Positions 1 through 5,205 of a stretch of DNA of 5,205 nt are shown here, piece after piece (positions within the stretch are counted from its first letter, which is position 1; each line of letters opens with the position of its first letter). Location: the NCBI GenBank assembly GCA_011772275.1, contig WVZU01000110.1, positions 1 to 5,205 of the forward strand. The letters are read 5' to 3'. Under the pieces are notes generated by a model, which worked only from the letters and a program-made list of their open reading frames with translations, did no database searches and had not been told where the DNA came from. Made by a program: the position numbers and the translations under genes. Source of the DNA: Planctomycetales bacterium. Lineage in GTDB: Bacteria; Planctomycetota; Planctomycetia; Pirellulales; UBA7805.

Positions 1-115
1 GAGCTGTGGGCTGGGGAAATGTGGTCACTGCCGTCTGGGACCGTACCACGTCTGTTACGAGGGTCCGGTGTTCACGTACGAGCAGTTGCAAGGCTTGCCA
101 GAGGCCTGGGATTGA
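1..115 (+). CDS. C-terminal end of FAD/NAD(P)-binding diaphorase subunit (sulfhydrogenase gamma / PyrK / AsrB-like), 5' partial
   Basis: The reading frame is open from base 2 and ends at TGA 113-115, leaving 37 residues; the start lies upstream of the window. Four cysteines sit at visible residues 2, 7, 10 and 18 (C-x4-C-x2-C-x7-C) in the context CGLGKCGHCRLGPYHVC, followed by EGPVFTYEQL. This is the C-terminal [2Fe-2S] signature of the ferredoxin-reductase-like family that includes PyrK, the gamma subunit of archaeal sulfhydrogenase and AsrB. These proteins bind FAD and NAD(P)H in the part not seen here and pass electrons through the 2Fe-2S centre. The next gene begins only 6 bp later, so it belongs to the same operon and would plausibly connect the hydrogenase to NAD(P)H. 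The family call is firm; the substrate (NADH, NADPH or other) and exact subfamily cannot be decided from the tail alone. Confidence 0.85.
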   Translation, partial: SCGLGKCGHCRLGPYHVCYEGPVFTYEQLQGLPEAWD

Positions 116-121
116 AGAGCG

Positions 122-610
122 ATGAGCAAGCGGATTGTTTTGGATCTGACGAAGTGTGAGGGGTGCGAAGCGTGCACGGTCCGCTGCGGCTACTTCTATC
201 GTCCCGACCAGGCGGACCACGGCATCCAGACGTTGAAGGAACGAGCGACGTTCATGATTGTCTGCCGTCGCTGCGAGCACCCTGGCTGCGTGGCATCCTG
301 TCCTTACGACGCCTTGGAGCGGCAGGCGGACGGCGTGATCAAACGGTACAACTTGCGGTGTGTGAGCTGTAAATTATGCACGCAGGGATGTCCGTTTGGC
401 ACGATTTACCCGGAGATGGTCGGGTTTTATGTGACCCCTTGCGACTACTGCCTGGGGCGGATCCCGGATACAGAAGCTCCGCCTTGCGTCACCGGCTGTG
501 TCCGGGACGCGATCGGTTACCGCGAGGTCAGTCCTCTGGAGCCGGACATGCACATTATCGACGAGCACCTGGCGGTGATCGCACCGGGGTGGGAAAAGGA
601 GAAAGTGTGA
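122..610 (+). CDS. 16-Cys 4x[4Fe-4S] ferredoxin-like electron-transfer subunit (HycB/HydN/CooF-like)
   Basis: A 162-residue soluble iron-sulfur protein with no signal peptide or membrane segment. Sixteen cysteines fall in four groups: C12/15/18/22, C48/51/56/60, C80/83/86/90 and C107/110/122/126. This is the layout of the HycB/CooF/DmsB family, which carries four [4Fe-4S] clusters. In formate hydrogenlyase and CO-oxidising hydrogenase complexes such a protein passes electrons between a soluble partner enzyme and the hydrogenase small subunit. Here the adjacent diaphorase gene suggests it may bridge NAD(P)H/FAD and the hydrogenase; a formate dehydrogenase or CO dehydrogenase partner outside the window is the alternative. 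ATG 122 is chosen because it lies 6 bp after the previous stop and starts directly before the first cluster motif; the upstream purine stretch at 114-119 is a poor, closely spaced ribosome site. The stop overlaps the next start by 4 bp. Confidence 0.93.
   Translation: MSKRIVLDLTKCEGCEACTVRCGYFYRPDQADHGIQTLKERATFMIVCRRCEHPGCVASCPYDALERQADGVIKRYNLRCVSCKLCTQGCPFGTIYPEMVGFYVTPCDYCLGRIPDTEAPPCVTGCVRDAIGYREVSPLEPDMHIIDEHLAVIAPGWEKEKV
597..602 (+). promoter_or_regulatory. Ribosome binding site for the GTG-started membrane subunit
   Basis: AGGAGA lies 4 nt before GTG 607, inside the end of the ferredoxin gene. It is the strongest Shine-Dalgarno-like match in the window. It supports the GTG at 607 as the start instead of the in-frame ATG far upstream at 376. 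Confidence 0.7.
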
Positions 611-1524
611 ATGTCATCGTCCAGTTCCTGTTCTTTCCCGGCCTCTTATTCACGGTGGTGGCCGGCCTGGTGACCAGCTGGTATGACCGCAAGCTGACCG
701 CTCGGCTGCAGATGCGCAAAGGCCCCCCTTTCTGGCAGCCGTTTTACGACGTGCGGAAGTTGATGATCAAGGAGACCTGCGTACCGGAGCGGACTGCCAT
801 TTGGTTGTTTCTATCCGCCCCGCTGGTCGGCCTGGCCGGCACGGCGCTGGCGTCGATGATCCTTTGGCGGGCCATGTTGGAGCCGGCGGTGACTTTTGCC
901 GGCGATCTGATCGTGGTGATGTACCTCCTGGCACTTCCCTCGTTATCCGTGATCCTGGGCGCCTTCGTTTCCCGCAATCCGCTGGCATCGCTGGGTGGAA
1001 GCCGGGAGATGAAACTGGTGTTGGCCTACGAGTTGCCGTTTGTGGTGGCCGCGTGTGTCCCGATCCTGCGGGCTGGCAGCATTCAGCTGGGGGAAATCCT
1101 GTCCGTGCCGGTCGTCGGCAGCAGCCTTTCGGGGGTGCTGGCCCTGCTGGTCGCATTGATTGCCATGCAGGCCAGGCTGACCCGTGTTCCCTTTGACATC
1201 CCGGAGGCCGAATGCGAGCTGGGCAGTGGCGTCCTGATCGAATACTCGGGGCCCCCGCTGGCCATGTACAAGCTGACCCAGGCCATGATGCTCTTCACGG
1301 GCCCGATGTTTTTGCTGGTCTTGTATGGGGGAGGCATTTCTTTTTCCCAGGGCTGGCTGTCGGCCACCGCCGGCGGGCTGAAGTTCCTGGGCTTGATTAC
1401 CGTGATCGTATTGATCCGGAACACGGCCCCCCGGTTGCGGATCGATCAAGCGATGCGTCTGCTGTGGGGCCCGGTCACGTTGGCCGCGCTGCTGGCGGTG
1501 GCGCTGGCCTGGTGGGGTTGGTAA
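607..1524 (+). CDS. Membrane-anchor subunit of group 4 hydrogenase (NuoH/HycD/EchB-like)
   Basis: A 305-residue, strongly hydrophobic protein of the complex I subunit 1 family, normal length for HycD/EchB. These subunits have about eight membrane helices and join the hydrophilic hydrogenase arm to the ion-pumping subunits. Family marks visible: MRKGPPFWQPFYDVRKL at residues 36-52, just after the first helix, and the acidic loop PFDIPEAECELGSG at 195-208 leading to IEYSGPP from 211. The carboxylates D197, E200, E202, E204 and E212 match the loop that in NuoH lies near the quinone cavity and the start of the proton path. The sequence resembles the hydrogenase branch (HycD) more than NuoH in the RKGP loop. 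The start is GTG 607, overlapping the previous TGA as GTGA, with a good ribosome site 4 nt upstream. The frame is open back to an ATG at 376, but that stretch overlaps the ferredoxin and encodes no recognisable sequence. Confidence 0.93.
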   Translation: MNVIVQFLFFPGLLFTVVAGLVTSWYDRKLTARLQMRKGPPFWQPFYDVRKLMIKETCVPERTAIWLFLSAPLVGLAGTALASMILWRAMLEPAVTFAGDLIVVMYLLALPSLSVILGAFVSRNPLASLGGSREMKLVLAYELPFVVAACVPILRAGSIQLGEILSVPVVGSSLSGVLALLVALIAMQARLTRVPFDIPEAECELGSGVLIEYSGPPLAMYKLTQAMMLFTGPMFLLVLYGGGISFSQGWLSATAGGLKFLGLITVIVLIRNTAPRLRIDQAMRLLWGPVTLAALLAVALAWWGW

Positions 1525-1526
1525 CG

Positions 1527-1970
1527 ATGAGCAAGAAAAACAAGTTTTTAAGCCGGTCGCTTTTTCTGTTCCATCTGGGCGGCAGTGCCTGCAACAATTG
1601 TGATATTGAAATCCTTGATGCGCTGACCCCCAAATACGATCTGGAGCGTTTTGGGATCATCGCGGTGGGGAGTATCCGCCATGCGGACATCATTTTATTG
1701 TCTGGCATTTTCAACAAGAAGGCGGCGATCCGCGCGCGGCGCTTGTACGAACAGGCGCCCAAGCCGGTCATTGTCCTGGCCATCGGCGGCTGTGCCTGCA
1801 GCGGGCTGATCTTCCGCGACTCGTACAACTGGGACGAACCGGTGGGGAACTACGTGCCGATCGACGCCTACGTGGCCGGTTGTCCCCCCAAGCCCGAAGC
1901 GATCATTGCCGCGATCACGCAGGTGATCGACAAGCTGCAGCATCCTGCCCCTGCCGGAGCGGACCGATGA
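1527..1970 (+). CDS. [NiFe] hydrogenase small subunit, group 4 (NuoB/HycG/EchC-like)
   Basis: A 147-residue protein of the NuoB / hydrogenase small subunit family, short as usual for group 4 enzymes, with no Tat signal peptide, so it acts on the cytoplasmic side. Likely ligands of the single proximal [4Fe-4S] cluster are C22 and C25 (SACNNCDIE), C89 (in GGCACSG) and C119 (in AGCPPKPEA). The CxxC spacing, instead of the adjacent CC of complex I NuoB, is typical of Ech/Mbh/Coo-type hydrogenases. An extra cysteine, C91, is also usual in the CACSG motif. The cluster should carry electrons between the NiFe site in the large subunit and the ferredoxin-like protein. ATG 1527 is 2 bp after the previous stop, with only a weak GGTGGGG (1511-1517) upstream, so translation probably depends on coupling. 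The frame is open further upstream to 1212, but that part overlaps the membrane subunit and lacks family similarity. Confidence 0.95.
   Translation: MSKKNKFLSRSLFLFHLGGSACNNCDIEILDALTPKYDLERFGIIAVGSIRHADIILLSGIFNKKAAIRARRLYEQAPKPVIVLAIGGCACSGLIFRDSYNWDEPVGNYVPIDAYVAGCPPKPEAIIAAITQVIDKLQHPAPAGADR
1956..1959 (+). promoter_or_regulatory. Ribosome binding site for the NuoC-like gene
   Basis: GGAG is 7 nt before ATG 1967, inside the end of the small-subunit gene. It supports this start over the in-frame ATG at 1880. Confidence 0.5.
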
Positions 1971-2410
1971 CGCCAAGCGACGTGGTCATGCGGATCCAGT
2001 CCGCGTTGGGCGAACGGCTGAGCGATCTGCACCAGCCGTCGGAAAAACGGGTTTATTTCGAGGTGGACCCGAACTGCATCCCCGACACGGCCAGGCTGCT
2101 GCACGACACCCTGCAAGCTCGTCTGCAGACAGCGGCCGGAGTCGACGGTCCGCACCAGATGGAAATTCTTTACCACTGGGCCCTGGACCGCCTGGGTCTG
2201 GTCGTCACCGTGCGGACGCGGGTCGATCGGGACCAGCCCCAGATCGCCTCCATCGCCGCGATCTGTCCTGCCGCGGAATGGATTGAACGGGAGATGTGGG
2301 AGCTGCTGGGCATTTCGTTTGAGGGACATCCCGATTTACGGCATCTCCTGTTGCAGGATGACTGGCCCCACGGAAAATATCCGTTGCGCCGCGATTTCCG
2401 GAAAGACTGA
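1967..2410 (+). CDS. NuoC-like 30 kDa subunit of group 4 hydrogenase (separate, not fused to large subunit)
   Basis: A 147-residue hydrophilic protein of the complex I 30 kDa subunit family. The signature lies near the C-terminus: EREMWELLGISFEGHPDLR at residues 107-125, then LLLQDDWPHGKYPLRRDF at 127-144. The N-terminal half (8-90) is the usual poorly conserved alpha/beta domain. It has no redox cofactor; in complex I and Ech/Mbh-type enzymes it packs against the large subunit and helps assemble the hydrophilic arm. In formate hydrogenlyase HycE this domain is fused to the N-terminus of the large subunit; here it is a separate gene directly before it, as in Ech, Coo and Mbh-type operons. Its ATG overlaps the preceding TGA as ATGA (1967-1970), and the next gene follows after 3 bp, so its production is probably coupled to both neighbours. 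Confidence 0.94.
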   Translation: MTPSDVVMRIQSALGERLSDLHQPSEKRVYFEVDPNCIPDTARLLHDTLQARLQTAAGVDGPHQMEILYHWALDRLGLVVTVRTRVDRDQPQIASIAAICPAAEWIEREMWELLGISFEGHPDLRHLLLQDDWPHGKYPLRRDFRKD

Positions 2411-2413
2411 TTC

Positions 2414-3640
2414 ATGGCCAAGAAGACCACCATCATTCCGGTGGGACCTTATCATCCCCTGCAGGAAGAGCCGGAATTTTTCAAGCTGTATGTGGAGGGG
2501 GAAAAGGTCGTCGGGCTGGACATCGAGCTGGGCTACAACCACCGGGGCGTGGAAAAGTTGTCCGAGGGGAAGGACTATGAAGAGACCATTTTCCTGGTGG
2601 AGCGGGTTTGCGGGATTTGTTCCACTTCGCACCCCATCGCCTGTGTGCAGGCCATTGAAGAGGCGGGAGATCTGGAGGTCCCTCAACGGGCCCTTTACAT
2701 TCGTTCGCTGATCGGCGAACTGGAGCGGATCCATTCGCACCTGCTGTGGCTGGGCCTGGCCGGGCATTTTCTGGGCTTCAACACGGTCTGGATGTGGGCC
2801 TGGCGGTACCGGGAGGAAGTGCTGAACATCTGCGAGCAGGTGACGGGGAACCGGAATCATTACGGCATGCTGAAGCCGGGGGGCGTGCGGCGCGACGTTC
2901 CCGCCACGGAAATTTCGGCCATCAGGAAAATGCTGGACACCTTGAGCTCGCCGCTGGATCTGTTCCGCGACACGGTGGCCGAAGATCCGCTGATCCAGGC
3001 CCGCACCCGCGGGATCGGGACACTGACCCCGCAGCAGATCCGCAAGTTCGCAGCGGTGGGACCGACGGCCCGGGCTTCGGGAGTGGACATCGACGTCCGC
3101 CGGGATCACCCGCATGCCGCTTACGGAATGGTCGAATGGGACGTGGTCCTGGAGAGCCGGGGGGACATCTTTGACAAGATCATGGTCCGCATTGGCGAGA
3201 TGTTCCAATCGGTGCGGATCATTCGCCAGTGCCTCTCCCGGCTGGAGACCGAGCCGGGGCCGATCGATTCGCATCCCAAGGAAGTCAAACCGGGCGAGGG
3301 GATCGGACATTACGAGGCACCGCGGGGGGAGGTGTTCCACTACATCCGCAGCGACGGCAGCAACCGGCCGGTCCGGCACAAAATTCGCGCGCCCAGTTAC
3401 ATGAACGTTCCGACGAACCGCGAAGCGGTCATTGGCGAAACGATCGCCGATGCCACGATCATTCTGGCGGCGGTCGACCCGTGCTACTGCTGCACCGAAC
3501 GCATGGCGGCCGTCCTGGACCCGGAGACGGACCGGGTGTTGATCAGCGGGAAGGAGCTGCTGCAGCGATCGCGCCGGAAGACGGCCTGGCTGCGCAGCCA
3601 GCTGGGCCACGAGGGTCCGGATTTGAAATGGGATTGCTGA
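2414..3640 (+). CDS. [NiFe] hydrogenase large (catalytic) subunit, group 4 (NuoD/HycE/EchE-like)
   Basis: A 408-residue catalytic subunit that interconverts H2 with protons and electrons at a Ni-Fe(CN)2CO centre. Both cysteine pairs that hold the metal site are present: C66 and C69 in ERVCGICSTSHP, and C357 and C360 in DPCYCCTER. This separates it from complex I NuoD, which has lost them. Other family marks are GYNHRGVEK (40-48), GGVRRD (156-161) and RHKIRAPSY (321-329). An extra cysteine, C359, sits inside the second CxxC. After R363, 45 residues remain; in E. coli HycE the C-terminal extension is cut after the equivalent Arg (CTDR-M), so a maturation protease cut at R363-M364 is plausible, although some group 4 enzymes are not processed. 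ATG 2414 follows the NuoC-like stop by 3 bp, with GGAAAG at 2400-2405 as a ribosome site. No maturation (hyp) genes are in view. Confidence 0.96.
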   Translation: MAKKTTIIPVGPYHPLQEEPEFFKLYVEGEKVVGLDIELGYNHRGVEKLSEGKDYEETIFLVERVCGICSTSHPIACVQAIEEAGDLEVPQRALYIRSLIGELERIHSHLLWLGLAGHFLGFNTVWMWAWRYREEVLNICEQVTGNRNHYGMLKPGGVRRDVPATEISAIRKMLDTLSSPLDLFRDTVAEDPLIQARTRGIGTLTPQQIRKFAAVGPTARASGVDIDVRRDHPHAAYGMVEWDVVLESRGDIFDKIMVRIGEMFQSVRIIRQCLSRLETEPGPIDSHPKEVKPGEGIGHYEAPRGEVFHYIRSDGSNRPVRHKIRAPSYMNVPTNREAVIGETIADATIILAAVDPCYCCTERMAAVLDPETDRVLISGKELLQRSRRKTAWLRSQLGHEGPDLKWDC

Positions 3641-3641
3641 G

Positions 3642-5205
3642 ATGACGCTGGATCCGCTGCTGCCACCGGTTCTTATCCCGCTGCTGGCGGCGTTGTGCTG
3701 CCTGCTGCTACCTGCCGGCTGGCAGCGGGAGCGGGGCTGGCTGGCGGTGGGGGCGACCGCGGCGACGCTGCTGGCGGTCTGGCCGGTCTTTCTGGGGGAC
3801 AACCGGGAACTGGCGTGGGGGGGGTGGTTGCTGCTGCGGGTGGATCCGCTGAGCCGCTTGGTGCTGCTGGCCGCGGCCGTCTTCGCCTTGTTGATCGCGA
3901 TCTACTCGCTGGGCTACTTCCAGGGTGCTGAGCGAATTTCGCCGCGCCGGGCTGGGGGCGACCAGACCGATTGGCTCAGCGACGGGCGTTCGGCCGGGTG
4001 GGCAGCGGGCGATCTGGGTGGCCCGCGGATCTACGAGGCCTGCCTTTTGGGTTCGCTGGCCTTTACCTGCGGGGTGTTGCTGGCGGGCGAGTTGCTGTTG
4101 TTGGTGATCTGTTGGGGTCTGCTGGCGGTAACCCTGTATCTGATGATTGGCTTGACGGGTCCCGACGCGTCGGAAGCCGCTCGCAAAACCTTCCTGATCG
4201 TGGGCGGTGCCGACACGCTGCTGTTACTGGGCAGCGGCCTGCTGTGGTTTCAGCATGGTTCGACCCGTCTGGACGCCGCTGCGGTGCATCTGGATTCGGC
4301 GACCGGCTACCTGGCGTTTTTTTGTTTTCTATCCGCGGCTTTTGCCAAGGCCGGCGCCGTCCCCTTTCACAGCTGGCTACCCGACTGCGGCGAAAAGGCG
4401 CATGCCCCCGTGACGGCGTATCTGCCCGCCGCGCTGGACAAATTACTGGGCGTCTACCTGCTGGTCCGCATCGCGCGGGACTGGTTTGTGATGACGGATG
4501 CGATGTACACCCTGCTGATGTTTTTCGGCGCCGTCACCATCCTGGGGGGGGCGATGATGGCCATCGTTCAATCGGATCTCAAGCGGCTGTTGTCCTACTG
4601 CGCGGTCAGCCAGGTGGGCTATATCCTGCTGGGAATTGGCACGGGGACCCCTTTGGGCCTGGTGGCCGGTTTGTTTCACATGTTGAACCATGCCATTTAC
4701 AAGTCGTGTCTCTTCCTGGTTGCGGGCGTGGTGCAGCAGAAGGCGGGCGAGGTGGATCTGGACCGGTTGGGCGGGCTGGCCACCCGTTTGCCGATGACGT
4801 TCTGCACCTGCCTGGTGGCGTCGCTGGCCGTTTCCGGCATTCCCCCTTTCAACGGTTTCGCATCGAAGTGGATGGTTTACCAGGCGATCATCGAGTCGGG
4901 CCAGCAGGAGGGGGGCAGCTTGTGGGTGTTCTGGCTGGCCACGGCCATGTTCGGGTCGGCCCTGACCCTGGCGATCATCGTCAAGATGCTGCACAGCGTA
5001 TTTTTGTGTAAACCGTCGCCACAAATCCGGCAGAGATCCATCCAGAGGGCTGGCTGGTCGGAGGTCGTTCCCCTGGCATTGCTGTCTGGCCTCTGCCTGC
5101 TGTTCGGCGTCTTTGCCATGGCGGTTCCGCTGAGATGGTTCATCCTGCCGGCGGTGAGTGAACCGGTGATTTTTCACGGCACGTGGTGGGCGGGCCAGGC
5201 CTCGG
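3642..5205 (+). CDS. Ion-translocating antiporter-like membrane subunit (NuoL/M/N, MrpD, HyfB-like), 3' partial
   Basis: The frame starts at ATG 3642, 1 bp after the large-subunit stop, and stays open to the window edge, giving 521 codons without a stop. The product is very hydrophobic and belongs to the proton-conducting antiporter family (about 14 helices). Visible marks: RVDPLSRL near residue 66 and YSLGYF (88-93); K236 in AFAKAGAVPFHSWLPD (TM7); K267 in ALDKLLGVYLL (TM8); QSDLKRLLSYCAVSQVGY; FHMLNHAIYKSCLFL; and K409 in NGFASKWMVYQ (TM12). These lysines match the pump residues of NuoM-type proteins. LTLAIIVKMLHSVF near the visible end is typical of hydrogenase and Mrp-linked members. The TM5 glutamate expected after W158 is G159, and residues 94-129 form an unusually long loop. 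It should couple hydrogenase turnover to H+ or Na+ transport. Only a weak GGGA ribosome site is seen, so it probably depends on coupling. NuoL, M and N types cannot be separated with certainty. Confidence 0.93.
   Translation, partial: MTLDPLLPPVLIPLLAALCCLLLPAGWQRERGWLAVGATAATLLAVWPVFLGDNRELAWGGWLLLRVDPLSRLVLLAAAVFALLIAIYSLGYFQGAERISPRRAGGDQTDWLSDGRSAGWAAGDLGGPRIYEACLLGSLAFTCGVLLAGELLLLVICWGLLAVTLYLMIGLTGPDASEAARKTFLIVGGADTLLLLGSGLLWFQHGSTRLDAAAVHLDSATGYLAFFCFLSAAFAKAGAVPFHSWLPDCGEKAHAPVTAYLPAALDKLLGVYLLVRIARDWFVMTDAMYTLLMFFGAVTILGGAMMAIVQSDLKRLLSYCAVSQVGYILLGIGTGTPLGLVAGLFHMLNHAIYKSCLFLVAGVVQQKAGEVDLDRLGGLATRLPMTFCTCLVASLAVSGIPPFNGFASKWMVYQAIIESGQQEGGSLWVFWLATAMFGSALTLAIIVKMLHSVFLCKPSPQIRQRSIQRAGWSEVVPLALLSGLCLLFGVFAMAVPLRWFILPAVSEPVIFHGTWWAGQAS

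Noticed and set aside
376..606. N-terminal extension of the membrane subunit from ATG 376
   Set aside because: It overlaps the conserved ferredoxin gene and is not hydrophobic or family-like. GTG 607 has a good ribosome site and gives the normal family length.
1212..1526. N-terminal extension of the small subunit from an upstream ATG
   Set aside because: It overlaps the membrane-subunit gene out of frame. ATG 1527 gives a start typical of short group 4 small subunits.
607..3640. Respiratory complex I (NADH:quinone oxidoreductase) as the identity of the cluster
   Set aside because: The large subunit keeps all four NiFe-ligand cysteines, the small subunit has CxxC instead of CC, and no NuoE/F/G genes are seen.
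2336..3802. Long open frame of 488 codons on the minus strand
   Set aside because: It lies opposite the large-subunit gene and crosses two gene junctions. It is rich in Arg, Pro, Gln and His with no recognisable motif, as expected for the antisense of GC-rich coding DNA.
3817..4551. Runs of eight G (3817-3824 and 4544-4551) and seven T (4317-4323) as possible frameshift or slippage sites
   Set aside because: Family-like sequence continues in the same frame on both sides of each run, so there is no sign of a broken or recoded gene.
3971..5011. Open frame of 346 codons on the plus strand inside the antiporter gene
   Set aside because: It is an out-of-frame reading, rich in Gly and Arg and without membrane segments, while the 3642 frame carries clear antiporter motifs throughout.

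Overview
The window is a tightly packed, single-strand operon segment encoding most of a membrane-bound group 4 [NiFe] hydrogenase, the complex I-related type that includes formate hydrogenlyase, Ech, Coo and Mbh. All seven coding regions read on the + strand. Gaps are 6 bp or less, and two junctions overlap as GTGA or ATGA, so the genes are probably co-transcribed and translationally coupled. There is no intergenic room for a promoter or terminator, so both must lie outside the window.

Layout: (1) 1-115, the last 37 codons of a flavin/NAD(P)-type diaphorase subunit, recognised from its C-terminal [2Fe-2S] motif; (2) 122-610, a 16-cysteine ferredoxin of the HycB/CooF type; (3) 607-1524, the NuoH/HycD-like membrane anchor; (4) 1527-1970, the NuoB/HycG-like small subunit; (5) 1967-2410, a NuoC-like 30 kDa subunit; (6) 2414-3640, the NuoD/HycE-like catalytic large subunit with both CxxC pairs for the NiFe site; (7) 3642-5205, an ion-translocating NuoL/M/N (Mrp antiporter-like) subunit that is still open at the right edge, with 521 codons visible.

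How the parts probably work together: the large subunit interconverts H2 with protons and electrons. The small subunit passes electrons to or from the ferredoxin-like protein, and the upstream diaphorase could link this to NAD(P)H. The HycD-like and antiporter-like subunits would couple the redox step to movement of H+ or Na+. The core assignment rests on visible motifs. The NAD(P)H link is inferred from one gene tail and its position.

Organism: GC-rich DNA with strongly G/C-ending codons and a compact bacterial operon suggests an anaerobic or facultatively anaerobic bacterium. Planctomycetota or a similar GC-rich environmental lineage is possible, but nothing in the window fixes the phylum. 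There are no tRNAs, rRNAs, mobile elements, CRISPR arrays or notable repeats.
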